Shown piece by piece: positions 11,471-22,987 of a DNA stretch of 64,000 nucleotides. The translations under genes were made by a program, and so were the position numbers. The stretch's first letter is position 1. Every line of letters starts with the position of its first letter. Source of the stretch: Smallanthus sonchifolius (lineage: Eukaryota; Streptophyta; Magnoliopsida; Asterales; Asteraceae); assembly GCA_023525975.1 (NCBI GenBank), contig CM042038.1, forward strand, positions 10,169,272-10,233,271, read 5' to 3'. The notes beneath the pieces were generated by a model that saw only the letters and a list, made by a program, of their open reading frames with translations, was not told the DNA's origin and searched no databases.

Positions 11471-12646
11471 CAGTAGAGCTTGTTTGGAACTTTGGATAAA
11501 AAAATTTAATAGAGGATCTAGACTTGTTTTGATTTTTTTTTTGTTTGATGTTACTTAATTTTGTTTGATTTCCGAGTCAAATTGATTTAATGTTGAAAAA
11601 AAAGTAGTTAAATTTTAGAAGAAAATTACGAGACTAATAAGTGTCTACTTATACTTTATAAGATAAGTGTTTGTAGCCGTGTAACTAGTTTTATAATACA
11701 TAAATCATTAGTTATGCGAGTATAAAATATAGATGCTCAACTCTGATTTATATAGTGTGTATGGGAGTATAAAACTATATATCTTTTTTACGAGAAGACG
11801 AAAAGATTAATCTAAGATAATAATTTGCTCTTTTGGAAGGTGAGATTCGAATGTGAATGAAATTAAAGAACATACATTTTGAAATGGATTTTAGAGAGAC
11901 GTCTACAGTAACAACATATGATTTGTTGTTTTGTGCGGTCCTCTTCTTCCATTGGCTACTTTTTGTTTATTTCCTTTTTAGGCGACAAGATATCTTAAAT
12001 AAATTAAAATTTGTCCTATTACTTCCAAGTGTAAAAGCATTTCACAGGTACTTATTTACATTAATTGTCATTCTCTCTCTTTTATTTTATTTTTAACCTC
12101 TAAAGTACGTAGAGTATACACTTTTAACCCGTTTGATTTTCTAAAAAAATTGTTTTTCCTATAATAACTTTCGTTACAAGGAATGTGCTGCTATTTTTAG
12201 TATTTTATGAGAACATCTGTTTTTTTTTAAACGGAGTAATATTTAAAATCGAGTATTTTTTTATCATATAGCAAGCGACGTTACCGTTGTGTTATCGTGA
12301 CAGACGCAACCGCTTATGAGCGAACCACATCATTTTCGTTGTTTTGGTTTATTGTAACCGGTATCAGTATTTGCTTTTATGGTTTTCGACGAGCATAACT
12401 AATAACGACCAAACTCCTGGCGCGTTATGGGCGAAGAAACGCCCACGATCCCACCTCGAAGCGTGGAATCTTTATATTTTTTAATCCCGTAATTTCTATT
12501 TTATCTTTTTTTTTGTTTCATTTCATACGTTTGAACATTTTCATTTACTATAAAATACTTCCCCGCCGCGTAGCGCGGGTTTTAATTTCTTGTTATCATT
12601 AATTCAAAATTTAATAAATAAATAAAACTAAATAAAACTATAATAT
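11471..12646. other. intergenic DNA, no gene recognised
   Basis: An open frame at 11857-12096 codes a short hydrophobic peptide without recognisable features and is probably chance. From 12250 to 12580 there is a more GC-rich stretch with a small inverted repeat (CCGCG-TAG-CGCGG near 12563) followed by GGGTTTTAA, like a decayed Helitron end. Confidence 0.4.
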
Positions 12647-12656
12647 TATAGGAATG

Positions 12657-12768
12657 GGGTGGTGGGTTGGGGTCTAGTGGTAATAAGGGAGTCTCACAAC
12701 CTTTTGGTTATGGGTTCAAACCTTGCGACAAAATAAATAAGAAAGTTTGCCGTTCGATTTTTTTTTTT
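12657..12768 (+). mobile_element. SINE (tRNA-derived, T-rich tail)
   Basis: 112 bp with RNA polymerase III-type boxes: box A near TCTAGTGGTAATA and box B near GGTTCAAACCTTG. The body ends in a run of T. It is bounded by a perfect 10-bp duplication, TATAGGAATG, at 12647-12656 and 12769-12778. It is not a tRNA gene, because no cloverleaf can be formed. Confidence 0.87.
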
Positions 12769-12882
12769 TATAGGAATGTGTATACAGCTGGATTTGTTGG
12801 AAACATACAAATATGATGTTCTTGAGAAAATACATAAAGCTTGATTTGTTCTCTCTCTAGTTCAATACAATCTACTGGTGAC

Positions 12883-13241
12883 TGATGTGTACTGGAAGTG
12901 GGTCAACAAGTAGCCAGTAGGTCAACTTTTAGCTCATGCAGTTTATTATTATTAAGTAGTTTATTTTTATTAAGTTAAGTTATTTTCTATTTCCTTATTT
13001 CCGGTAAGTTGTGTGGTGAGGATAATAGGAGATCATGGGAAGCCATGAAACCCATGTAGTAGTTCATGTTCCTTGTTTGTAACTCTCCTTTTATATGAGC
13101 TTTTAGATTGTTTAATCTTAGGAATGAAATTATGAATTACTCTTAAATTCTCTCTAAATATTCTTCTAGTTTCGTGCTATTTTCTTTAGAGCTTGACCCA
13201 CTCAATGGGCTATTTATCACAAATCCGATTGGTACATAACA
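12883..13241. mobile_element. solo LTR, copia-like
   Basis: 359 bp starting TGATGTGTACTGG and ending GGTACATAACA. A perfect 5-bp duplication GTGAC lies at 12878-12882 and 13242-13246. A TATA-like box (TTTTATATGAGC, about 13090) and short U3-R-U5 style layout suggest an LTR left alone by recombination. Confidence 0.8.
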
Positions 13242-13659
13242 GTGACCTGCAAGACCAGAATTCCTATTAGAACCTGACGAATGCTATTTCGCAAGAGAGA
13301 AGACTTGGAGTACAAGCTTAGATTATCATAGTGTGTGTGTATGAGTATAAAGTGAATGAATGTAATTTAACAATGATGCATTTGTATATGTGTGACCCTA
13401 CATGTCCTCTTCCATTTAGTGATACCTATTAGGTCACAACATGTATAGGATATCATATTTCGTATTGGTTAACACTTTTTCACATAGACTAATACAACAT
13501 CACCTGTACCATGTGCCCTTGCTGACTAAGCAGTCTGACATATCATCAGAGAATGTCGCATGAGCATGCAAAGCCCAACTTGCTTGGCTCCAATATCCAT
13601 GTCCACTTCCTTTATCCTTGCAAAAAATTACACTTGATACAAATACGTATTTGTCGCTG

Positions 13660-14138
13660 GTTATATATTCAATTTATGAATTGTCACAATTAATGCTTGT
13701 TAGTGTTTGGGATATGAAGGGATGTCAGTTTGCCATGGTTATCATGACTACCAATTTGTTTATCGGTTTACTGGGCTGACGACTACATGGTTAGAGGTGA
13801 CGCATGGAACATAACATACAACGGAAACTAAAATCATCATCATATTATTACATCGTTAAAACATTGTTTACATTCGTTAAATCAAAAATGTTACATAGCA
13901 TTTTAACATTGTTCCAAACAAGGAACATATCCAGTTCGGGTCTTACAGTTCCAGGCATGTCCTATCAGGTTTATTTTATCGTTTCATTCTAGTCCTGGAA
14001 TGCCTCTTGACTACGTGTGATGCGCTAAAAAACATTTGATAAAACATGGGTCAGCACAAAGCTGGTGAATTCATAAACTGAAACAGTTTATCAAAATGAC
14101 CCGCTAAAGTATATTGAACACAATCATGGGGTTCCACC
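13660..14138. repeat. fragment of an older gypsy-type LTR
   Basis: The sequence around 13800-14138 (ACAACGGAAAC, GGGTCAGCACAAAGCTGGTG) resembles phrases in the LTR at 17741-20062 (CACAGCGGAAACG; CAGCAACGCTGAGTGAGTTC). It continues at 15623 after the next LTR, so it appears to be the target into which that LTR inserted. Its own ends were not found. Confidence 0.4.
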
Positions 14139-15617
14139 TGTAACACCTGCCACAAAAATGTCAAAGATTCGACAAAAGGTAAACCCTATGGACTATAAGC
14201 ATAATTATCTTAAAGTCCAGGGTTAAAAGTGAAATATGTGAAAATTAAGTAGATAGCGGACCGCTATCAGATTCCCTAACGGTCCGCTATGAGGCAGCTT
14301 GGGTGGCAGACCGCCATCTCCTGGATAACGGTCCGCTAGCCGCAACTCAGCCGTAATTTCCTGAGCTGACACGTGTCCTGTGACTCAACATCGTGTCAGA
14401 CCGCTATGACCTCCATAACGGTCCGTTAGCCATAAAACTAGGTTCGTTCCAATCAGATTGAGACGTGTAGGGCAGATGCATGCAAGGGCGGTAGTGGGCT
14501 GCTACGCCCAAGCATAACGGTCCGCTACGGCCCAGTTCACCCCTATAAATAGTTGGACGATCTTGATCGTTTTAACACAACAACTCGTCCTTTACTTCCA
14601 CAACTCGTTCCAGAGCTCCCATAGACGATCCCGGTTCTATTCCCGCTCCTCGTAGTACTCGGTTTAAAAAGGAACGCTCGTATAAAGGTCGAAACGCTAG
14701 AGAAACGAGGCTAAGAAGCTAGCATTATAAACTTTGACTTTAGAGGCTCATTCCAAGCAAAACGGTGAATCCTTTATCTCTTTCAAAACTTGTGTCAATT
14801 ATTTTATTTACGAAAATGGTCAAATAAAGGTTAATAGAGTAATGCTCAACGTTCTTCTACGAACAAACATTCATGCCATAGGTATACGTAAATTTTGCAA
14901 GTGATACACGGGTCTCAGGTGAAATTCTCGGATTGCGGCTGGTGCTTCCCTTTATAACAAATGAGGGACATTGAGTTCCCGTTGTTATAAAGACATAATG
15001 TCAGTGTATACTGTGGTGCGATTGAACAAGAAAGACCTGCTGAGTGTGTAGATTGAACAGGAAGTTGTGATTATGAAATTAATACATGTTTGTGCCAAAA
15101 TGATTTTATGTCAAGATATTGTATTCACCAGCGTTCGCGCTGACGTTTTATTTTCAAAATGTTTTTCAGGTAACGATTAAAATATGATGAGAAGAGAGTA
15201 TGGACAGACATGAGATATGACCCAGGAAAAATGATGGAATGCACATAGGATTCTCAGGCCTCGTGTAAAGGGAAATCCTAAATAAAAGAGATAGGACCAG
15301 GGAACTGATCAAGGGAACTGATCAACCCTGTGTTGAAACTATTTCCAGTGGCTCATCATGTATTTGATTTCAAACTATATTTTGTAATCAAATGAGAAGG
15401 GTGTTGAAACCCTATGTTTATAAAAGTAAGTACAAGACTTTTGTTTTCCAACTGAGTTTTGGTATTTATAATTACAACCCTTGAGGTTGAAAGAATGGTG
15501 AAACGATCATTTGAAAAAGACTTCCGCTGTGATTTACAAAAACTCTGAAATCAATTAAACAAACGATACCAATCGGGCTCACACACATCTAGGGGGTGCC
15601 TAGGGCGGGGTGTGACA
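14139..15617 (+). mobile_element. solo LTR, probably Ty3/gypsy (1.5 kb)
   Basis: 1479 bp starting TGTAACACC and ending GGTGTGACA, with a perfect 5-bp duplication CCACC at 14134-14138 and 15618-15622. A TATA box (TATAAATA, 14544-14551) marks the likely LTR promoter. Upstream of it, a CGGTCCGCTA-like phrase and its complement-like AGACCGCTAT recur in alternation between about 14256 and 14530. No retroelement genes lie inside. Confidence 0.87.
14544..14551 (+). promoter_or_regulatory. TATA box of the solo LTR
   Basis: TATAAATA in an otherwise GC-balanced stretch, followed about 30 bp later by ACACAACAACTCG, a plausible LTR transcription start region. Confidence 0.55.
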
Positions 15618-15814
15618 CCACCCCCATTTCATAGACAACTATGAAATAACCAGTCAGTATATATATAACCAAAGACCGTTCCACGGGTCCTGTTCATCAC
15701 GCCTTTCCACGAATAAAGTAAAACATAATAAACGCTAAAAATGTGTGGTGCATATCTAGTCTCAATGACAAAGTTAACAATCTCTACTCTCCACATTAGT
15801 TTCTAAGGCATGCA

Positions 15815-16029
15815 AATGAGGCCTAGCTCTTAGGCTGATGCACCTGTGTTTTACTCACGCCGATCCAGGGTTCGAGCCTTTGTATCGGGTGGGATTTTTC
15901 CTTGGATGCTCTCCAACTCTGACGCCAAGTGGGTCCGTTTAAGAAAACATATTGGTCGGAGTTGGACAAAGCTCTCCAATATGACGAAAGAGTGCGACGT
16001 CACAACATTCAATGTTCGCCGTTAAAAAA
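15815..16029 (+). mobile_element. SINE upstream of the ATG27-like gene
   Basis: Box A-like GCCTAGCTCTTAGGCTGATG and box B-like GGGTTCGAGCC are followed by about 150 bp and an A-run after CGCCGTT. The general layout fits tRNA-derived plant SINEs. No clear target duplication was seen. It ends about 225 bp before the start codon at 16256. Confidence 0.65.
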
Positions 16030-16049
16030 AATAAATCAAAATATCTAGT

Positions 16050-16115
16050 TTGGCCCATAAATCACGTTCCTTCCGCCGCACATTGGGCCTGATTATCGAG
16101 CTATCATACTTGGGC
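16050..16115 (+). promoter_or_regulatory. GGCCCA/TGGGCC motifs upstream of ATG27-like gene
   Basis: Three GGCCCA or TGGGCC motifs lie within about 65 bp, 150-205 bp before the start codon (TTTGGCCCAT, ATTGGGCCTG, CTTGGGCCTC). Such site II-like elements are bound by TCP factors in many plant housekeeping promoters. The regulatory role here is inferred. Confidence 0.45.
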
Positions 16116-16255
16116 CTCACCCAAATCGATTCACTCATTCAACGGACACGAAAAAGTTCGTTTCGAACCCTAATTTTTCCCCTTCCATGATCTTCCCCAA
16201 ATTGCAACCTCTCCAATTGATTTCCAACAAATAGAGAATAATAAATCAGTAAGAC

Positions 16256-19200
16256 ATGCAATTACGGTGTTTTTCCCTCCACATTCTCAGTTTACTGATC
16301 ATATACAGCCTTGGTGCAATCCATTCTGTATCCGCGATCTGTGAATTCAGTTTCACGCAAGAGAACAAGCTTTATAGCTACAGCTTAGCTTCATCCTCTG
16401 AAATGTTCCCTCATGGCGTTCTCAGCGAAGACGGGTACTTCCTCGGACCCTACCTACTCCATATGTTTCAGTTAATGTCGTTATATCATTCAATGGATTT
16501 GATTATGACTGATTTTTCGATTGGTGTATAATGAATTGTAATTATCTCATTTACAGACACTCATAGTCTATATGATTACAAATTGAATCTGGTTAAGTGA
16601 TGTATTAATTATAATTTGTTTGGGAGACAAATGTATCCCAATATGATATAATTTAACTTTTAGATCAATAATAGGAAATAGAAAAAATGAAAAAAAAATT
16701 AAATAAATTAATAGTGTGTTGCTAGGTCATTTGCCATGTAAGTTAAGTTCATTCAATTTTGTGTCACCTGATTTGTTTAGGTCATTTGCAGCTAGTCTTT
16801 TTAGGTAAGTAATTAAATATCAACCAGTTTCTTGAAATCTTTAAGTTCTTGTTTTGAATCACATGTGGTACTTCTTGAACTTGAAATGATGTAGTAAAGG
16901 TTGGGATAAATGCTTGTTAAGTTGATTTTTGGTATTAGTTTTTCTTGTAATGGGCTAACCGTATCGTTAATTCATTTGAATCAGATATTACAAGGTGTCG
17001 TCTAATGGAACAGTGGTTTGGTTTCAGGTTGTCTCTAACAGGTTACACTTCATTGCTTTATTACCCAATGCGTTTGCCTATTCTTTGCTACCATTACATC
17101 ACATATTGGGCCTAATTATCGAGATATTTTTTCTGCAAAATGTATTTATTTGTCTTTAGAGAGATAGATATTGCTGATTGCTTCTTTCTTTCACTTCATT
17201 TAAATTTGAATTGGTACATGGACGTTTGCTAATTGGACACATTTTTTATATTATGCGTACGTGTATGCCATCAGCCATGTCTCTCAAAGCTGACTTTCTT
17301 TCCTTTGTGGGGCAGCTTTGCGATGGAATGATTTTCAATCATGATCCGCCAAGATGTTTTGATTGTGGGGTGAGTGTCATTCAAATTTCAGTTATTTGCA
17401 CTTATAATATGTTCAAAAGGAACTACAGTTATTTGGACATATCATTTTAGTACCCAAAATAACTTTTCAGCACTATAAATTATGGTGAAACTGGAGTTAC
17501 AGAATCCATCTATGGACTCTTGAGAACTAATATCCCCCTTTTTTCAGCACCTTGACCGAAGGAACATGACATTTAGTGGAAGAGCAAGAATTCTAGCTCT
17601 GTTTTAGAAGGTCAAAACAGTCAACATTTCACCTTCTAATATATGTCAAGTTACTCAATTTTTTTTTATCAGTTTTAAAGTTGAAAGAAGTCCTTTTGAT
17701 TCCTAATTTAAAAGATGCACTAGTTTTGGGACTAGAAGATTGTAAGGCCCCTTTCCCGAAAGGCCTCACTTATTGGATTTACTCATCAACACATAGAACT
17801 TAATCATAAGACATTCATTAACACAGCGGAAACGATTTAAAACTTCAACATGCGCAGCGAAAATACATAACATGTCTAAACATAACTTGTCGACATACAA
17901 ACTGAAACTTGTCTGAATCAACTAAAACAATAACATAGACAGGATGCCAGACTCTGGTCTTCGGGTAACTCTTCTTGCCAAGCCAAGCATCCACTTCCAT
18001 CTACTGCCACCTACACTTAACTGATGTGCATACTAAAAATCAGCAACGCTGAGTGAGTTCTAACGTTTACTTTAAATCTATTTTACAAAAGATTTACTAA
18101 AACACATATACTGCCAATAAGGCTAAACTTAACACACTTTACTTTTCAAACATATATACTGCCATTAAGGCTAAACTTAACACACTTTACTTTTCAAACA
18201 TATATACTGCCATTAAGGCTAAACTTAACACACTTTACTTTTCAAACAGTTTAAAACGTATAATAAACCGTCAATTCCTCTTTACTGTACTGCCCTCATG
18301 GCTTACATCCATGAACCGACAAGTACCTGGTCAATGCCCCCATGATCAACGACCATGAACCGACAATACCGCTTATCCGTCAATTCCTTGTCACTACTGT
18401 ACCGCTCCCATGGATTCATCCATGAACCGACGAGTACCTGGTCAATGCCCCCATGATCAACGACCATGAACCGACAATACCGCTTATCCGTCAATTCCTT
18501 GTCACTACTGTACCGCCCCCATGGATTCATCCATGAACCGACGAGTACCTGGTCAATGCCCCCATGGCTCACTATCCATGAACCGACAATACCCTGGTCA
18601 ATGCCCCCATGGCTCACTATCCATGAACCGACAATACCGCTTAACGCTAAGGGGAGGTTGCGTGGACCTCCCGAGCAACCGCCGTCACTCATCCCAGTTG
18701 TACAACCGTTAACGAACCACAAAGGTTCTTACTAATGGGTAGAACCCATATCTGACATCTTGTACAAGTAACATCTGTCCCAAGGACCTTTATAGCTGGT
18801 ACATATTCCCGAAGGAAAACTGTTCACTTTACTGTTCATAAATATTTCTGTAAATCTTGCTCATAACTTAACATATGTCATGCCTTTGTTTATGTATATA
18901 AAAATATAGTAAACGCTTGCCAAATGATATATCTTTGCTTTTACTGAAACATAGCTTATCATAAAAATACATCTTGCTTTCTAAAACATAGCTTATCATA
19001 TATATCATGCCTTTGTTTATGTATATAAAAATATAGTAAACGCTTGCCAAATGATATATCTTACTTTGCTGAAAAACATACTTTTGCCTCTTTTAAACCT
19101 TTCACTAAAACATAGCTTTTCTCTTCAGTTTATAATATATAAAATATAATAAACACTTTACACTAAGTATGCACACCACCCCTAAAGAAGGCAAAAAGGG

Positions 19201-22200
19201 GATTAGAACTCACCTGATATCTTAGCGGGGATGTCCTACTGGAATCTCACACAATCTGAACAATCATAACAATTCGTCACATATCAGACTCATCGAAACT
19301 ACCTAGTTTCGATACCGGTAGACCTATCGAAACTCCCTAGTTTCGATACATGCAACCCTATCGAAACTTCCTAGTTTCGGTACATGCTGACCACTCGAAA
19401 CTACCTAGTTTCGATACACGTTGACCTATCGAAACTACCTAGTTTCGATACACGCAACCCTATCGAAACTTCCTAGTTTCGGTACATGCTGACCACTCGA
19501 AACTACCTAGTTTCGATGCTTGCCCCTGACTCGAAACTACTTAGTTTCGATACCCTTCAGCTCAGTCATCTTCCCCACAAAACCCTAACTTTGCATGCAG
19601 ATCCGACCTCGTCAAGATCCAAACTTTTTACGTTGAAAACTTGTGTTTTCTAACCGAGAGTCTAGATCTATACTTTGTTTCCATTTTTAAACGAAAAAAT
19701 CTAACATTTACCCGATTTTATTTCAAAACCCAACTCATACAAAAACTCAGATCTGGAACAAATGGTTACCTGAAATCGCTTCCCTTTCGGTGATAAACAC
19801 TCACGAGACTCTTGCTAATGCTCCTTGAAGCTTACTCCGAAAACCGGGACTTTCTCTCTCTAGGCTCTCTCTCGCTTTCTCTCTCTAGAATTCCGAAAAT
19901 GGTGTTGCAAATGAGGGTTGTGGCTGGTCTTGAGACTTATAAGGGCCCAAACCCTTGCCCTTTTCGGCCCATACACTCCGGCCCAAGCTCTCTACCCTTT
20001 TTTTTTTATTAAGTCTTAATTTCTCGTGAATTCTTTCGCACTCTAAAACTCGGGATGTTACAAAGATTTATAAACCTGGACACTTAGTGTGTGATATTAC
20101 TTAATGTAGTGAATGAGTTCTTTTCTCACCAGCCTTGGCCAAAGTCTTGTTGTGTGTTTTCATTTTATTTCTCATCTTGTTATATAGATTTTGTTGTGAT
20201 GATTTGATTTTTGTTTTTACAGGAATGTGGTGGGCCATCTCGATGTGGGATGGGTTGCATTGCCCTTATGTCCAATAATATATTAGGTATATCATCGAAA
20301 AGTGCCTATAAATACAATATTGTGTATCTTCATATGTTCTTTATCATTGTATGCTACAACATATACAAGAGAGACACCTAAAACAGCTAATGAAGTTCCA
20401 TGGAACAAATGCAGAGGGTTATTCTGTATGTACTACTATCGGGCGCACCCAAAGCATCATCGCAAATCTCATTGGTAATGCCCTTTTGATAATAACTTGT
20501 ATCGGGATCCTGATTAGATGCTTTTACATTTCTTTTGTGCAGATAAATGTTGTTTTTGCTGTCTGTGACATTCATACATATGTTTTTTGGGTTATAAAAA
20601 TGGCAGATAAAGAGAGTCCAGGCATGGGTGTAGTTGTTGAAATGTGGCACCAAGGTCCTGAAATGAATTGTTCACTCTCCGTTTCGATTATCTGTGATTC
20701 AAAGAAATTTCAAGTGAGAAACTTCCCTTTTCATTTTATCCTTTCTTATATTTCAAATAACAACTAATTCTTTTATACATTGCTTTTTGCAGGAACCTAA
20801 GACACTTGAAAAAGTTGGGAATTGTAACTTTGTGAGTGTTCTAAAACCCACAAGTTTCATTCTACACGAAGAGATGCATTTTTGACTTCTAATGTCAAAC
20901 CACTCTCCAATCAAAATAATGCGATTTTGTTATAAGTTTTATCCCCGCATCAGTCTATTTGTATTTTGTGTTATAAATTATTCTATAGTATTAGTATCTC
21001 ATGTTTCTCAACACAGGTTCGGGTTGGGCTGACTCGAATCACTTTTGTCCAAAATCTTCAAATTCTTAGGAATAATTTGTATGTAAAATACGATTACAAA
21101 AATCCTTTTATTTCAATAATAATCTAATCTTTTGAATAAAATGATTTATGAGGTTTTACGTCTTAAAATTAAATTTTAGACAACTTCTGACCATGTTTCC
21201 TTTTTAACATTTTTTTTTGGCTAGACCCATTTAACCTGTTTTAGATATAAGATATCCTGTATTTTGCCCACTAATAATTAATGGGTTGAAATTGCAGCTC
21301 TAGTATAAAATTTCCACCTTTACATTTTGCAATTAGCCTTTTTAGTAGTCAAACATTTGCATGATTATTTGTCTATTTTTAAACTTCTATCTGTTACTTT
21401 TAGCAGCCGATTTTGACAGTCATTACATATATTCTGCAGGCTACTCAAATAACACATCCAGCTGGTTGTGCCAATGTTTTGGCTACCAAAGACAATGGAT
21501 TGGGCTGGTTCAGTACCCTATTAATCATGTACTGGTCAAATTACAAAAAATACAACCTGACACCCATATTTTTCCTTTTCTGAATTTTCTATTTTTTTCC
21601 TTTTCAGACTGTTGTGTCTCTTTGGCGGTTATCTGATAACTGGGGCTGCTTATCGTTTCTTTTATCTTGGCATTCGTGGTCTAGATGTAAGTTTCCTGAA
21701 CCTTTACTTGGGAACATGGATGTCCGATGTCCTAGTTATTGATTTTTGCATGACTCACTTTTTTATCCTAATGTTTTCAGATTATTCCGAATCTGGAATT
21801 TTGGGCCAGTTTGCCACATAGAGTTCGGGTATTATCTCATTACTTCTCTTTCTCCTTGATTTGGGTTATGTTTTCTCTCTGTTTGTAGATCAAACGGGCA
21901 AAATAAAAAAAATAGCTTAAAAGGAAACCAGTAATACAAGTCAAACGTTTCCCAAATTCCCAAGTGTATTTTTAATGTTTCTCCTCCTAAATCATTTTAT
22001 TCAAAGCTAAAAGATTATTATTGAAATAAGTTAATTTTAATGAAGTGTAATCACATTTGACACAAAGTATAGTCACGAAAATGTATTTGGGCAAAAACCA
22101 ACCAAATCCGTACCAACCAGTTCGCCCCACCCATTTTTCCAAAGTTTTAATCCAAATTACACATTTCCTCATCGGTAATCATTAAAGCTTTGTTATTTGG

Positions 22201-22987
22201 GCTAAATGATTCCTTACTCTGCTCTGTCGGCATTAAGGGACATGTTAGATACTTGACTAATAGTTTAAAACATATACTCAGGTTATTCAGTGGCGGAACT
22301 TGAACAATTAAATTGGGGGGCCGAAAATGCTACACATAAAAAAACCAAATTTTTAGTGGATTTGTGGAACAGATTTGGGTTTTTGGTCTGGATTAGAAGA
22401 GGCCCAAACACTATAACTAATATGAAACAAACCTAGTATGCTAAAATCAATACTTCTTAGCAAAAAAGTGGGAAAAAACCAATTTTTTTGTGGAATAGAT
22501 TTGGGCTTTTGATCTTGATTAGGAGGGGCCCAAACAATATAACTAATATGAAATAAAACTAGTGAGTCGAAATCAATACCTTTGAGCAAATAATAGGGGG
22601 CCTCTGACCCCTATTAAGTTCCTCCCCTGAGGTTATTTTCTTTTTAAATTGCTTTGTTAAACAATATCTAATTTGAATCATATAGTTTGGGATTGCGCCT
22701 GTAAGCAATTATGCAAGCTTATTTATATATGTTGATGTGAGAAAAGACATCAATGTAATTCCCCCTTACATAAATGTAGAGTGGCAAAATATGTCACGAA
22801 GTAGGTCGTGTTGGACCTAAAATTCATTATTTATCATATTTTTTAAATATTTTATAACTAATTAGTTTGTCAAATATGATACGTTCCTTTATTGACATGT
22901 TTGCAGAGTTCATTTATGTCATTGGTTAGAAGATTTAGAGGACCCTCTCAAAATTACAGGAGCTCCTACTCTCCTGTTGACTTTTGA
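16256..22987 (+). CDS. ATG27-like type I membrane protein (11 exons)
   Basis: Exons: 16256-16434, 16985-17027, 17316-17369, 20223-20286, 20415-20474, 20607-20713, 20793-20831, 21440-21528, 21608-21686, 21781-21828 and 22907-22987. All borders are GT..AG and the frame is kept, giving 280 residues. The order is: signal peptide (about 1-27, hydrophobic, ending SVSA), a cysteine-rich lumenal region of the mannose-6-phosphate-receptor-like fold (LCDGMIFNHDPPRCFDC, ECGGPSRCG, CSLSVSIICDS, GNCNF), one membrane segment (about 208-230, LLIILLCLFGGYLITGAA), and a short cytosolic tail ending YSPVDF. In yeast Atg27 this family cycles through Golgi and endosomes and helps move Atg9. The role in plants is less clear. 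Intron 3 (2.85 kb) holds a solo LTR, and introns 7 and 10 hold small transposons; none damages the coding exons. Confidence 0.92.
18104..18247. repeat. tandem repeat, about 48 bp x 3
   Basis: The unit CATATATACTGCCATTAAGG..CACTTTACTTTTCAAA is repeated three times inside the solo LTR, almost without change. Confidence 0.9.
18310..18640. repeat. tandem repeat, about 110 bp, with shorter variants
   Basis: Units begin GTACCTGGTCAATGCCCCCA and contain CCATGAACCGACAATACCGC. Two long copies (about 18326 and 18434) are followed by shorter copies with GGCTCACTATCC in place of GATCAACGACC. The open frames in this stretch on both strands are a by-product of the repeat. Confidence 0.85.
18879..19063. 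repeat. duplicated segment, 127-bp period
   Basis: CATGCCTTTGTTTATGTATA..AAATGATATATCTT occurs at 18879 and again at 19006, nearly identical over about 57 bp. Confidence 0.85.
19293..19550. repeat. array of eight short inverted repeats
   Basis: Eight copies of the near-palindrome TCGAAACTACCTAGTTTCGA (9-bp arms, 2-bp centre; variants CC/TT at the centre and GG at the end) are spaced about 32-34 bp apart. Spacers are short and partly repeated: units 2-4 and 5-7 look like copies of one another. This is part of the solo LTR and is not a CRISPR array. Confidence 0.92.
20990..21270. repeat. MITE-like repeat in ATG27-like intron 7
   Basis: In reverse orientation it shares the core of the intronic repeat family (AATAATAATCTAATCTTTTGAATAAAATGATTTA, split here as a description of the shared region) with 21885-22150. 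Ends were not resolved. Confidence 0.4.
21885..22160. repeat. MITE-like repeat in ATG27-like intron 10
   Basis: Contains the shared core CTCCTAAATCATTTTATTCA followed by AAAGATTATT, and a CCACCCATTTT-like tail, as in the ferritin and CLASSY introns. Confidence 0.45.
22288..22629. mobile_element. hAT MITE in ATG27-like intron 10
   Basis: 342 bp with ends CAGTGGCGGAACTT and AAGTTCCTCCCCTG, flanked by a perfect 8-bp duplication AGGTTATT at 22280-22287 and 22630-22637. The inside holds an imperfect internal duplication (GAATAGATTTGGGCTTTTGA-like phrase twice, with GGCCCAAAC). Confidence 0.88.

Larger units (their letters stand above)
17741..20062. mobile_element. solo LTR, probably Ty3/gypsy, in ATG27-like intron 3
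   Basis: 2322 bp starting TGTAAGGCCCC and ending CGGGATGTTACA, with a perfect 5-bp duplication AAGAT at 17736-17740 and 20063-20067. No retroelement proteins are encoded. Inside are four separate sets of direct repeats: a 48-bp unit three times, a ~110-bp unit, a 127-bp duplication and an array of eight inverted-repeat units. It is transcribed as part of the host intron, about 370 bp downstream of exon 3. Confidence 0.9.

Noticed and set aside
11857..12096. 79-residue hydrophobic open frame
   Set aside because: No recognisable features, no promoter or homologue that I know, and AT-rich context; probably chance.
12657..12768. tRNA gene
   Set aside because: Only the internal A and B boxes are present. 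There is no paired acceptor stem and it is flanked by a target duplication, so SINE fits better. The same holds for 15815-16029, 24478-24598 and 38024-38240.
18303..18735. Open frames up to 139 residues on both strands with repeats of GSWMNPW or HEPT type
   Set aside because: They arise from the tandem DNA repeat, appear on both strands, and lie within a solo LTR.
19293..19550. CRISPR-like look: evenly spaced palindromic repeats
   Set aside because: The spacers are repeated and only 12-14 bases long, the array is inside an LTR with TG..CA ends and a target duplication, and the surroundings are plant genes.
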